64,000 bases of DNA from Microlunatus antarcticus (GTDB lineage Bacteria; Actinomycetota; Actinomycetes; Propionibacteriales; Propionibacteriaceae). The notes under the pieces were generated by a model. That model ran no database searches and was not told the origin of the DNA. It saw only the letters and a list, made by a program, of their open reading frames with translations. The translations under genes and the position numbers were made by a program. This document shows positions 54,001-62,109 of the stretch, in pieces (positions within the stretch are counted from its first letter, which is position 1; every line of letters begins with the position of its first letter). The DNA lies in assembly GCF_014193425.1 (NCBI RefSeq), contig NZ_JACHZG010000002.1, positions 62,001-126,000 of the forward strand. Direction: 5' to 3'.

Positions 54001-54903
54001 TCAGAGCACGGGCGGGTGCCCGGCCTTCGCCATCCGCCAGACCGTGCGCCACGACATCGGGCGCCGTTCGCCGCCGTCCTCCACGAGCCCGAGCCGGTAG
54101 CCGCGCAGCGTCTCGCGCACCGCCTCGCCCGAGCGCAGCCGGATCCCCCCGATCGCGGCCCAGGCGGCGACGTACGCGGCCCCGACCGGGAGGGGCAGGT
54201 TCCGCCGCGCCAGCCAGACCCGGTTGCGGGCCTGGTAGCGGTAGAACTCGGCGTGCCGCGTCGGCTGGATCGCCGGGTGGTGCACCTCGATGCCGCCGTC
54301 GTAGCGGACGTGGAAGCCGGCGTCCCAGACCCGCCAGGCCAGCTCCACGCCCTCGTGGGCGTACCAGAACGGCTCCGGCCAGCCGCCGGCGTAGTCGAAG
54401 GCGGTCCGCCGTACGGCGACCGCGCCCTCCCAGACGTTCATGGCCGGGCTGCTCCGGCCCGGGTCGCCGACCCGGACGCGCGGGGTCCAGCGCCGCGGCG
54501 CCTCCCGGCCCTCGGGGTCGACCACCCGCGGCTGGATGAGCCCGAGCGTCGGGTCTGCCGCGAGCTGGGCGGCCATCCGCGACAGCACGTCGTCGGTCGG
54601 GAGCACGGCGTCGTCGTCGAGGAAGAAGAGCAGGTCGCCGGAGACCTCGCCGACGCCGGCGTTCCGGCCGGCCGGGATCCCGCGGTTCACCGGCAGCCCC
54701 AGCCCGCGGACGCCCTCCGGCAGCCCGGTCGGCTCCCAGCCGTTCCCGACCACGACGACGTCGAGCACCACGTCGCGCTGGGCGAGCAGCGACTCCAGCC
54801 CGGCGCGCAGGTCGGCGGGCCGGTTGCCCATCGTGAGGACCACGACCCCGAACGGCGTGGGCTCGGTCGTCGTGGGCTCGTTCACCTCGCCCGTCCCGCT
54901 CAC
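54001..54903 (-). CDS. family 2 glycosyltransferase (rhamnosyltransferase-like)
   Basis: 300 residues from GTG 54903, overlapping the upstream gene by four bases (GTGA). GT-A core: GVVVLTMGNRPADLRAGLESLL, NRGIPAGRNAGVGEVSGDLLFFLDDDAVLP (metal-binding DDD) and WPEPFWYAHEGVELAWRVWDAGF with the catalytic-base region. The pattern resembles rhamnosyl- and galactofuranosyltransferases of wall polysaccharide synthesis. No membrane span is clear. Linked with a CDP-alcohol phosphotransferase. Confidence 0.87.
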   Translation of the reverse strand: MSGTGEVNEPTTTEPTPFGVVVLTMGNRPADLRAGLESLLAQRDVVLDVVVVGNGWEPTGLPEGVRGLGLPVNRGIPAGRNAGVGEVSGDLLFFLDDDAVLPTDDVLSRMAAQLAADPTLGLIQPRVVDPEGREAPRRWTPRVRVGDPGRSSPAMNVWEGAVAVRRTAFDYAGGWPEPFWYAHEGVELAWRVWDAGFHVRYDGGIEVHHPAIQPTRHAEFYRYQARNRVWLARRNLPLPVGAAYVAAWAAIGGIRLRSGEAVRETLRGYRLGLVEDGGERRPMSWRTVWRMAKAGHPPVL

Positions 54904-55688
54904 CGCAGCCTCGAGGAGCCGAGGACGGCCACGAGGTGGCCGACGACGGTGACGACCGCCGAGGCCAGCATCAGCAGGAGCAGCACCTGCGTGGCCACGC
55001 CGCCGACGAAGAGGTCCACGACCGCCGCGACGAGGATCAGCAGCGACATCTCGATCGAGTGGAAGATCCGGTGGAACGGGACCAGCCGGGCCGCGCGTCG
55101 CGCCGTCCGCAGCATCCCGGCCCTCGGCACGCGGACGCCCTCGACGTCGGCCACCTGCGACATCCCGGCGTAGTGCCGGGCGACGTGGACGAGGTCGTTC
55201 TCGACCTTGTTGAGGCAGACCAGCAGGCCCAGGGCCAGACCGGCGCTGATCCAGACGCTGCTGAGCCCGGGCCCGCCGTTCGCCCGGACACCCAGCGCGA
55301 CCGCGATCCCGCACTCGGCGACGTAGTGGCCCACGCGGTCGAGGTAGACCCCGCGCGGCGACGAGGTCTGGCGCCAGCGGGCGACCTCGCCGTCGCAGCA
55401 GTCGACGAGCTGCTGGAGCTGCGCGAAGACGACGACCCCGATCGCCCCGGCCAGCGTCGGCCAGCCCGTGGACACGGCGGCGAGCGCCGCGCACAGGATC
55501 ATCAGCCAGGTGACGGCGTCGGCGGAGAAGCCGAGCCGCAGCAGCACGCGCGTGAGGTAGGGGGAGAGGTCGCGCAGGTAGAGGTGGGCCACCCAGTGCT
55601 CGGCCCCGGCCCGCGTGCGGACGCTCGGCGGCTGGGTCACCTCCCGCAGCTGCGCGATCGTCGGGTGCGCAGGGCGCTCGGTGAGCAT
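54900..55688 (-). CDS. CDP-alcohol phosphatidyltransferase family membrane protein with altered motif
   Basis: 262 residues from ATG 55688. Six or so membrane spans. The family motif DxxDGxxARxxxxxxxxGxxxDxxxD is seen as D96-D99-G100-A103-R104-G113-D117, but the last position is His121 (LDRVGHY) rather than Asp. In studied members that last Asp is the proposed general base, so the chemistry or the metal site may differ. It would transfer a phospho-alcohol from a CDP donor. Translationally coupled to the GT2 gene. Confidence 0.85.
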   Translation of the reverse strand: MLTERPAHPTIAQLREVTQPPSVRTRAGAEHWVAHLYLRDLSPYLTRVLLRLGFSADAVTWLMILCAALAAVSTGWPTLAGAIGVVVFAQLQQLVDCCDGEVARWRQTSSPRGVYLDRVGHYVAECGIAVALGVRANGGPGLSSVWISAGLALGLLVCLNKVENDLVHVARHYAGMSQVADVEGVRVPRAGMLRTARRAARLVPFHRIFHSIEMSLLILVAAVVDLFVGGVATQVLLLLMLASAVVTVVGHLVAVLGSSRLR

Positions 55689-55724
55689 CGGGTCAGCCTA
55701 GGTCGGGCAGCGTCTTGTCCGTCC

Positions 55725-55753
55725 TTGCCGCGCCTCTGGCGCGCCCGCATACT
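55725..55753 (+). promoter_or_regulatory. promoter for the PLDc_N protein gene
   Basis: TTGCCG (55725-55730), 17 bases, CATACT (55748-55753), eight bases before ATG 55762. A near-leaderless transcript is expected. Confidence 0.5.
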
Positions 55754-55761
55754 CTTGGCCC

Positions 55762-56022
55762 ATGGGGCGCTTCCTCCCGCTGGTGATCGTGGCACTGCTC
55801 ACGATCTACTGCGTGGTGGAGGTCGCGCAGGCGCCGCCGTACGCCGTCCGTCGCGCACCGCGCTGGCTGTGGGCCGTGGCCGTGATCTGCCTCCCGCTCG
55901 CGGGGGCGCTGGGCTGGCTGTTCCTCGGCCGCCCGACCGCCGAGTCCCGCGGCGAACCCGGCCGCAACCTGGGCCGACCCAAGGCCCCCGACGACGACGT
56001 GGACTTCCTGCGCGGTCTGTGA
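55762..56022 (+). CDS. small membrane protein with PLDc_N domain
   Basis: 86 residues from ATG 55762. Two membrane spans (residues about 5-24 and 37-56) separated by PYAVRRAPRWLWAVAVICLPLAGALGWLFLGRP, the phospholipase D N-terminal-type signature, then a polar tail. The catalytic HKD domains of cardiolipin synthase are absent. Such short proteins are common single genes in actinomycetes; function unknown. Confidence 0.85.
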   Translation: MGRFLPLVIVALLTIYCVVEVAQAPPYAVRRAPRWLWAVAVICLPLAGALGWLFLGRPTAESRGEPGRNLGRPKAPDDDVDFLRGL

Positions 56023-56032
56023 GCCCGAACGG

Positions 56033-57268
56033 TCAGCGCGTCGACGCGAGCGACCAGGCCGCCTCGACCGCCGCCTCGAACCGGCGGGTGCTGGCTCCTT
56101 CGGCGGTCTCGCCGAAGTAGTACGCCGAGAGGTCCGCCAGCAGCGGGTCAACCGCCCGCTCCGACCCGGGCTCTCCCAGGCCACGGCTCCCCAGCACGTC
56201 GAGCACCGAGCCGGCCGCCGACGCCGGGAGCAGCGGCAGCTCGTCGAGCAGCCGGGACGCGGGACGGTAGGCCTCCGACGACGCCGGTTCGGTGACGACG
56301 AGCGGCTTGCCCGTGGCGAGCCAGTCGTAGGCGACCGAGGACAGGTCCGTGACGCAGGCGTCGGCGAAGTCCCACTGCCACCCGTACGGGCCGCTGTCGA
56401 CCAGGTGCCGGTCACCGTCGCGGGCGAGCACCGCCCGGACCGCGCGGTCCGCCTCGGCGTGGCGGGGCGAGCTGAGACCCGTGCGCGGGTGCGGCCGGTA
56501 GACCACACGGACGTCCGGGTCGGCGACCAGCGCCTCGACGAGCTCGACGCCGTGGCTGACCAGCGACCCGTACGCGACGCTCGGCCGGTCGCCCTCCCAG
56601 GTCGGGGCGTACCAGACCCGCACCCCGCTGCCGCGCGACCAGTCGGGTGCGCCCGGGTAGGCGTGGTCGAGCTGAGGACGGCCGACCGGGACGGTGCGGG
56701 CGTCCGCGTCGAAGCCGCGCAGCGCCGCCCCGAGCCGGTCGCGACCCGCCGGACCGCCGACGAAGGTCAGGTCGTACGCCTTGTGCTGGTTGGAGACGCT
56801 GTAGGCCTTGTCGCTCTCGCCGTGCCCGAGCTGGACGTGCACGGGACCGGCGAAGCGGAGCATCCGGAAGTTGCGCTCCACCTGGTTGACGTAGAGCACG
56901 ACCCGCACGTCGCGCTCGTCGACGAGCCGTTCCAGGGCGCCGCTGCCCTGGGCGAAGGCGACGGGCAGGGTGCTGCGCGCCAGCACGGCCTCCCCGGTGT
57001 CGGGCCGGTCGACCACGACGAAGGTCGGCCGCGTCCGCGCGAGGTGCTCGAGCGGGCGGCGCCACTGCTCCAGCTGGAACAGGTTGTCCGGGTCGGTGCA
57101 GAAGTAGACCGCGACCCCGCCGTTGGGAACGAGGCCGTTCTGCTCCGCCCTCTCGGCGAACCCGCCCGCCGCCACGGAGTTGCGGGCACGCCGGACGGCC
57201 TCGGCGCCCAGACCGGCCGCCCGACGCAGGCGAGCGGCGCCGGGCAGCTCGGGGAGAGGGAGCTTCAC
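56033..57268 (-). CDS. CDP-glycerol:glycerophosphate transferase-like protein (TagF/TagB family)
   Basis: 411 residues from GTG 57268, overlapping gnd by four bases (GTGA). The C-terminal half has the GT-B-like features of the family: VHVQLGHGESDKAY (acceptor His), RVWYAPTWEGDR, VVYRPHPRTG and VTDLSSVAYDWLATGKPLVVTEP. It would move phosphoglycerol or a related unit from CDP-activated donor to a wall or membrane polymer. Neighbouring CDP-alcohol phosphotransferase and GT2 genes support a surface-polymer role. Confidence 0.85.
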   Translation of the reverse strand: MKLPLPELPGAARLRRAAGLGAEAVRRARNSVAAGGFAERAEQNGLVPNGGVAVYFCTDPDNLFQLEQWRRPLEHLARTRPTFVVVDRPDTGEAVLARSTLPVAFAQGSGALERLVDERDVRVVLYVNQVERNFRMLRFAGPVHVQLGHGESDKAYSVSNQHKAYDLTFVGGPAGRDRLGAALRGFDADARTVPVGRPQLDHAYPGAPDWSRGSGVRVWYAPTWEGDRPSVAYGSLVSHGVELVEALVADPDVRVVYRPHPRTGLSSPRHAEADRAVRAVLARDGDRHLVDSGPYGWQWDFADACVTDLSSVAYDWLATGKPLVVTEPASSEAYRPASRLLDELPLLPASAAGSVLDVLGSRGLGEPGSERAVDPLLADLSAYYFGETAEGASTRRFEAAVEAAWSLASTR

Positions 57269-58779
57269 GAGATCGGCTGGTCGACCTTCTTCTCGTCGGT
57301 GTGCGTGCTCTTGTCCGCCTTGAAGTCCCCGCCCACCGCCGTCTCGGAACGGTCGCCGCTCCACTCGACGTGGAACGTGCCCTCGCGGTCCACGCGTCGG
57401 TAGGTGTGCGCGCCGAAGAAGTCGCGCAGGCCCTGGATCAGCGCCGCGGGCAGGTGGTCGGCCCGGACGCCGTCGTAGTAGGCGAGCGACGACGAGAACG
57501 CCGGCGTCGGGATGCCGTTGAGCGCCGCACCCGAGACCACCCGGCGCCACGCCTCGAGGCACTCGTCGATGACGCCGACGAAGAAGTCGTCGGCGATGAG
57601 CAGCGGGAGGTGCTGGTCGCGCTCGTAGGCCTCGGTGATGCGGTTCAGGAAGCGCGCCCGGATGATGCAGCCGCCGCGCCAGATCCGCGCCATCGCGCCG
57701 CGGTCGATGTCCCAGCCGTACTCGGTGCTGGCCGCGGCGATCTGGTCGAAGCCCTGGGAGTAGGCGACGACCTTGGAGGCGTAGAGCGCGCGCCGGACGT
57801 CCTCGACGAAGGCGTCGGCGTCGTCTGCGCTGGTCGGTCGGTGCCACTCCACGGTGCCGGCCGGCAGCACGCCCCGGGCCGCCTCGCGCTGAGGCACGGA
57901 GCCCGAGAGCGCCCGGGCGAAGGTCGCCTCCGCGATCCCGGTGATCGGCACCCCGAGGTCGAGCGCGTTCTGCACCGTCCAGCGGCCGGTGCCCTTCTGC
58001 TCCGCCTGGTCGAGGACGACGTCGACGAGCGCCTGGCCGGTGGTCGCGTCGGTCTGGGCGAGCACGGTGGCGGTGATCTCGATGAGGAACGACTCGAGCT
58101 CGCCCTTGTTCCACTCGGTGAAGATCTCGGCGATCTCCGCGGGGCTCTTGCCCGTACCCCGGTGGATGAGGTCGTACGCCTCGGCGATCAGCTGCATGTC
58201 GGCGTACTCGATGCCGTTGTGCACCATCTTGACGAAGTGCCCGGCGCCGTCGGGGCCGATGTAGGTGCAGCACGGGACGCCGTCGACCTTGGCCGAGATG
58301 TCCTCGAGCAGCGGGCCGAGGGACTCGTACGACGTGCGGGACCCGCCCGGCATGATCGACGGACCGTTGAGCGCGCCCTCCTCGCCCCCGGAGACGCCGC
58401 TGCCGACGAAGTGCAGGCCGTGCTCGGCCAGCGCGTTCTCGCGACGGATGGTGTCGGGGAAGTGCGCGTTGCCCGCGTCGACGACGATGTCGCCCTCCTC
58501 GAGCAGCGGCACGAGCTCGTCGATGACCGCGTCGGTGCCCGGGCCGGCCTTGACCATGATGATGACCTTGCGCGGCTTGGCGAGGGAGGCGACGAAGTCC
58601 TCGAGGCTCTCCGAGGCGAGGAACGTGCCCTCGTCGCCGGCCTCGTCGAGCAGCGCCTGCGTCTTGGCGAAGGTGCGGTTGTGGATGGCCACGACGTGGC
58701 CGTGGCGGGCGAAGTTCCGGGCGAGGTTCCGCCCCATGACGGCCAGTCCCGTGACCCCGATCTCGGCTTGCTGGCTCAT
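57265..58779 (-). CDS. gnd: 6-phosphogluconate dehydrogenase, decarboxylating
   Basis: 504 residues from ATG 58779. NADP-binding start IGVTGLAVMGRNLARN with NRT after strand 2; VDAGNAHFPDT, the active-site GSGVSGGEEGALNGPSIMPGG and VKMVHNGIEYADMQLIAEAYD with catalytic Lys and Asn. Long (dimeric) form; the C-terminus extends about 20 charged residues beyond the usual end. Pentose phosphate pathway source of NADPH and ribulose 5-phosphate. Overlap with the TagF-like gene is odd and may be chance operon fusion or may link ribulose/ribitol phosphate to polymer synthesis. Confidence 0.95.
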   Translation of the reverse strand: MSQQAEIGVTGLAVMGRNLARNFARHGHVVAIHNRTFAKTQALLDEAGDEGTFLASESLEDFVASLAKPRKVIIMVKAGPGTDAVIDELVPLLEEGDIVVDAGNAHFPDTIRRENALAEHGLHFVGSGVSGGEEGALNGPSIMPGGSRTSYESLGPLLEDISAKVDGVPCCTYIGPDGAGHFVKMVHNGIEYADMQLIAEAYDLIHRGTGKSPAEIAEIFTEWNKGELESFLIEITATVLAQTDATTGQALVDVVLDQAEQKGTGRWTVQNALDLGVPITGIAEATFARALSGSVPQREAARGVLPAGTVEWHRPTSADDADAFVEDVRRALYASKVVAYSQGFDQIAAASTEYGWDIDRGAMARIWRGGCIIRARFLNRITEAYERDQHLPLLIADDFFVGVIDECLEAWRRVVSGAALNGIPTPAFSSSLAYYDGVRADHLPAALIQGLRDFFGAHTYRRVDREGTFHVEWSGDRSETAVGGDFKADKSTHTDEKKVDQPIS

Positions 58780-58911
58780 GACCCTGCTCCTTGTCCTGTT
58801 TATGACATCATCGTGCGAGGACGGACCGTCGCTCTTCGGAGCGTATCCGTTCGGGTCGGACGGGCGGCTCCTCCCCCAGGGGTCTGGTCAACGACGTTCG
58901 AGGGCCGAAGC

Positions 58912-59880
58912 TTGTTGGAACCGCTGGGCATCCCCGCCGACGCGGAGGCGCTCTACGTCGTGCTCGCCTCGCTCGACGAGGCCACGGCGCAGGAGCTCAC
59001 GCAGCGGACGGGCACGCCGGTCGCCCAGGTCGCCGCGCACCTCGACACGCTCGCCGATCTCGGCCTGGCGGTGGCGCTGGGCGAGGGCCTCTGGAACTCG
59101 CTCCCCCTCGGTGACGTGGTCAAGGGTCTCGAGCTGCGGCGCCGCGCCGAGATCGAGGCCGCCGTGATCGCGGCGGACACGCTGCAGAACCAGCTGCTCG
59201 CCGCGTCCCACAGCTCCGAGGACGACGTGCAGGTCTTCGTCGGCCAGACGTCGTGGGCCGAGTACACGCGGCTGTGCGACGAGACGACGTCCGAGATCTG
59301 CCTGTTCGACAAGCCCCCGTACGTCGGCGGGCCGTCGATGCTGTCGCCCGACGAGCTCCGGGAGGCGTCCGGGGAGTGGCGCGCCCTGGAGCGCGGGGTC
59401 TCGCAGCGCAGCGTCTACCACCCGGGCTTCGACCCGGAGCGGCTCGAGGAGATGGCGCTCTTCGCCAACATGGGCGAGAAGTCGAGGACGGCACCGGTGC
59501 CGATGAAGCTCGTCCTCTTCGACGCCAAGATCGCCTGGATCCCCTCGATGCCCTCCTACATGCCGGGTCACGAGCGGCGGGCCAGCTTCGTGCGGCACCC
59601 GCTGATCGTCGAGTCGCTCGTGTGGCTCTTCAACGCGGTGTGGGACACGGCGATCCCGATCACGGCCGGGACCTACCTCAACGGCGACCCGCGGCGCCAG
59701 ATGCTGATCTCGCTGATGATGAGCGGCTCGACCGACGACGCGATCGCCAACCAGCTCGGGATCAACGTGCGCTCCGTACGTCGCTGGATCGCCGAGCTGA
59801 TGGACGAGCTGGGCGTCACCACGCGCCTGCAGCTGGGCGCGGCACTGGTCCGCGCCGACTCCATGCGCACCAGCGGCTGA
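58912..59880 (+). CDS. TrmB/LuxR-type two-HTH transcriptional regulator
   Basis: 322 residues if started at TTG 58912 (or TTG 58915); GTG 58813 is an alternative but would leave little room for a promoter between this gene and divergent gnd. N-terminal MarR/TrmB-like winged HTH (LYVVLASLDEATAQELTQRTGTPV...), middle PLD-like sensor region (VFVGQTSWAEYTRLCDETTSEICLFDKPP; PVPMKLVLFDAKIAWIP), C-terminal LuxR-type HTH (DDAIANQLGINVRSVRRWIAELMDELGV). This actinomycete class usually stands near small-peptide or secondary-metabolite genes. The adjacent gene encodes an exported peptide. Confidence 0.85.
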   Translation: MLEPLGIPADAEALYVVLASLDEATAQELTQRTGTPVAQVAAHLDTLADLGLAVALGEGLWNSLPLGDVVKGLELRRRAEIEAAVIAADTLQNQLLAASHSSEDDVQVFVGQTSWAEYTRLCDETTSEICLFDKPPYVGGPSMLSPDELREASGEWRALERGVSQRSVYHPGFDPERLEEMALFANMGEKSRTAPVPMKLVLFDAKIAWIPSMPSYMPGHERRASFVRHPLIVESLVWLFNAVWDTAIPITAGTYLNGDPRRQMLISLMMSGSTDDAIANQLGINVRSVRRWIAELMDELGVTTRLQLGAALVRADSMRTSG

Positions 59881-59906
59881 CCCGCCGAAGAACCCTGCGG
59901 ACGCCA

Positions 59907-59938
59907 AGAAGGGTGCCTCCGGACGGAGACACCCTTCT
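59907..59938. terminator. bidirectional terminator
   Basis: Arms AGAAGGGTGCCTCC and GGAGACACCCTTCT (one mismatch) around a 4-base loop, between the convergent regulator and exported-peptide genes. T-rich on the plus side. Confidence 0.75.
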
Positions 59939-59983
59939 CGCGAGCAGGTCCTGCGCGGCCGCCGACCGGCGGCCGAGCGTGGA

Positions 59984-60130
59984 TCAGTAGCCGCGACCGA
60001 GCTGGACGACGCGCACGACCTGCGCGGCGTCGGCGGGCCCGCCCAGGAAGAGGAAGGCCACGGTGGCGCCGGCCACGACGGAGGTGGCGGAGAGACGGAC
60101 GGCCTTGCGGAGGGTGAGAGAGGAGAACAT
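59984..60130 (-). CDS. 48-residue exported peptide precursor (candidate signal peptide)
   Basis: ATG 60130 to TGA 59984, with GAAAGGA eight bases upstream. N-terminus MFSSLTLRKAVRLS is basic, followed by a hydrophobic core (TSVVAGATVAFLFLGG) and an AxA signal peptidase site (P-A-D-A before A36), so the predicted mature product is a 13-residue peptide AQVVRVVQLGRGY. Too short for routine gene finders. It is convergent with the TrmB/LuxR-type regulator and separated by a terminator. Its upstream region has a perfect palindrome. A pheromone-like or host-interaction role is a hypothesis. Confidence 0.65.
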   Translation of the reverse strand: MFSSLTLRKAVRLSATSVVAGATVAFLFLGGPADAAQVVRVVQLGRGY

Positions 60131-60150
60131 CTGATGAATCCTTTCTTATT

Positions 60151-60187
60151 CGGCCCTTGATACGAGAATTTTTTGCACCAAGGGCCG
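60151..60187. promoter_or_regulatory. palindrome flanking an AT-rich core upstream of the peptide gene
   Basis: Perfect arms CGGCCCTTG (60151-60159) and CAAGGGCCG (60179-60187) enclose a 19-base AT-rich core (ATACGAGAATTTTTTGCAC). It ends 20 bases before the start codon of the exported peptide. It may be an operator around the promoter (possibly for the neighbouring regulator) or a 5' UTR hairpin. Confidence 0.5.
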
Positions 60188-60651
60188 CGTTGGGGGGTCG
60201 TTCGGAACGTTATGCGGTTTCCACGACCCGGTCACCCTGGAGCAGCGTCAGGTTGAGGACATTTCCGGATGCGGACACGGCAAAATCGCGTTAGGTGCTC
60301 TTTCCACCCCAACGCGCACACAGCCGGACGCTGTCCGTTCTCCGCCTTCGACCCTGAGTGCGGCCCCTCTTCCCGCGGACGACCCGGCGAGCGCGGGCCC
60401 TCGGGCCCGGCGGTCTCGGCGGTGGCGCGTCGTGCAGCGCCAGGGGTGCGTCCTGACACGCACCTCGTTGTCGTGTGACACACTTCACCCGCAAAGGCGT
60501 AAGGTCAAGCACATCGCCGTTCTGTCCCCGGTAGGGACGACGCCACGGCGTGCCCCCTGGCGCTTGCCGAGCTGCTCGGGCACTCTGCCCCGGGCCGCGC
60601 GCGGCCCGTCCTCCTCCGCGCACTGTCGGACCCGGGTGTCATCGTAGGGAG
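60188..60651. other. intergenic region with several palindromes, no gene
   Basis: 464 bp between the peptide gene and the M4 peptidase gene. Contains a hairpin CGCGTT...AACGCG (60287-60316), followed by ATTTTG on the minus strand (terminator-like for an unseen minus transcript), and a perfect inverted repeat GGTGCGT-CCTGAC-ACGCACC (60445-60464), an operator candidate. Open frames here lack protein-like composition. Confidence 0.6.
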
Positions 60652-62109
60652 ATGACGACGACCACCCCAGCCCCGTCCGTGGGCACCCCGCCGCAGCGCT
60701 GCGGCTTCGTCCCGCCGTACCTCCTGCAGCGGGTCACCGAGACCTCCCGGGAGCGCCGTCTGGTCGCGGACGGGCGCGACACCCTGGCCGTCGACGAACG
60801 GATGCGCACCCGACGGGCCGAGGCGTCGTCCACCACCCCGCCGCTCGCCCCCGACGCCGGCGGCAACCGCGTCGTCTACGACGCGCAGGGCGCCGAGGTG
60901 CTGCCCGGGACGCGCGTGCGCGACGAGGACGACCCGCCCACGGGCGACGCGGCCGTCGACGAGGCGCACGACCACTCCGGGGTCGCCTGGGACCTCTTCG
61001 CCGACGTCTTCGACCGGCGCTCGGTGGACGGTGAGGGGACACCGCTCTCGGTGACCGTGCACTACGGCCGGGACTACGACAACGCGTTCTGGGACGGCAC
61101 CCAGCTGGTCTTCGGCGACGGGGACGGCCAGGTCTTCGACCGCTTCACCAAGCCGCTCGACGTCACGGTCCACGAGTTCACCCACGGGGTCACGCAGTTC
61201 ACCGCCGGGCTGACCTACCAGGGCCAGTCCGGGGCGCTCAACGAGAGCGTCAGCGACGTGTTCGCCGCCATCGCCAAGCAGCGCGCGCTCGGGCAGAGCG
61301 CCGACGAGGCCGACTGGCTCATCGGCGTGGGCCTGTTCCTGCCCGACGTGAAGGCCACGGCCCTGCGGTCGATGATCGCGCCGGGCACCGCGTACGACGA
61401 CCCGCGGCTGGGGCGCGACCCGCAGGTCGCCAGCATGGACGCCTACGTCGAGACCGAGGAGGACAGCGGCGGCGTGCACATCAACTCGGGCATCCCCAAC
61501 CGCGCCTTCGCCCTGGCCGCGAAGGGGATCGGCGGCAACAGCTGGGAGCGCCCGGGGCAGGTCTGGTACGCCGCCATCACCGGCGGCGGCGTGACGCCTT
61601 CCACGGACTTCGCCGGCTTCGCGCGGGCGACCGTCGACGCGGCGACGGGGTTGTTCCCCGACGACGCGTCCGTGGCGCAGCAGGTGACCCTGGCGTGGCA
61701 GGAGGTGGGCCTGCTGCTGGACGGCTCGGCCGCGGTCGCCGCCCCGCTGACCCCGGCCGCCCCGGCCGCGCCCACCGAGCCCGCCGAGCCGTCCGGTTCC
61801 GCCTCCCAGGGGGTCCCGGCCCTGCCGGGCGAGGACGGCGACGACGTCGTCGCCGTCCGTCGCACGGGCGGCTTCACCGGCGTCCCGCGGTTCGCCGAGA
61901 TGAGCCTCGGGAACGACGACTCGGCCGACGAGCTGCGCCGCCTGCTGAGCCAGATCAGCGTGTCCGGCCTGGCCCCGTCGGAGCCGAGCCCGGACCGCTT
62001 CACCTACACGGTGGCCTGCCGGTCGTTCGAGCTGACGGTCCCCGAGCAGGACCTCACGCCCGAGCTCACCCGGGTCGTGCAGATCGTGCTCGACCAGCAG
62101 GACCGCTAG
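60652..62109 (+). CDS. M4 protealysin-like metallopeptidase fused to an emfourin-like inhibitor domain
   Basis: 485 residues from ATG 60652. No signal peptide. N-terminal FVPPYLLQRV resembles the short protealysin propeptide. Zinc motif HEFTH at 174-178 and Glu of NESVSDVF near 198; active-site His of HINSGIPNRAF near 276. After a Pro/Ala linker (about 365-395), residues 400-485 (VRRTGGFTGVPRF through CRSFELTVPEQDL) resemble emfourin, a protein inhibitor of protealysin encoded beside the enzyme in Serratia. Here both seem joined in one chain. The TAG stop lies in the boundary of the following palindromic element. Confidence 0.85.
   Translation: MTTTTPAPSVGTPPQRCGFVPPYLLQRVTETSRERRLVADGRDTLAVDERMRTRRAEASSTTPPLAPDAGGNRVVYDAQGAEVLPGTRVRDEDDPPTGDAAVDEAHDHSGVAWDLFADVFDRRSVDGEGTPLSVTVHYGRDYDNAFWDGTQLVFGDGDGQVFDRFTKPLDVTVHEFTHGVTQFTAGLTYQGQSGALNESVSDVFAAIAKQRALGQSADEADWLIGVGLFLPDVKATALRSMIAPGTAYDDPRLGRDPQVASMDAYVETEEDSGGVHINSGIPNRAFALAAKGIGGNSWERPGQVWYAAITGGGVTPSTDFAGFARATVDAATGLFPDDASVAQQVTLAWQEVGLLLDGSAAVAAPLTPAAPAAPTEPAEPSGSASQGVPALPGEDGDDVVAVRRTGGFTGVPRFAEMSLGNDDSADELRRLLSQISVSGLAPSEPSPDRFTYTVACRSFELTVPEQDLTPELTRVVQIVLDQQDR

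Noticed and set aside
58813-58911. GTG 58813 as start of the TrmB/LuxR-type regulator
   Set aside because: It would leave only about 30 bp to the divergent gnd start and adds 33 Arg/Pro-rich residues outside the HTH fold.
60232-60483. 83-codon minus-strand frame
   Set aside because: Arg/Pro/Gly-rich, no ribosome binding site, no conserved pattern.
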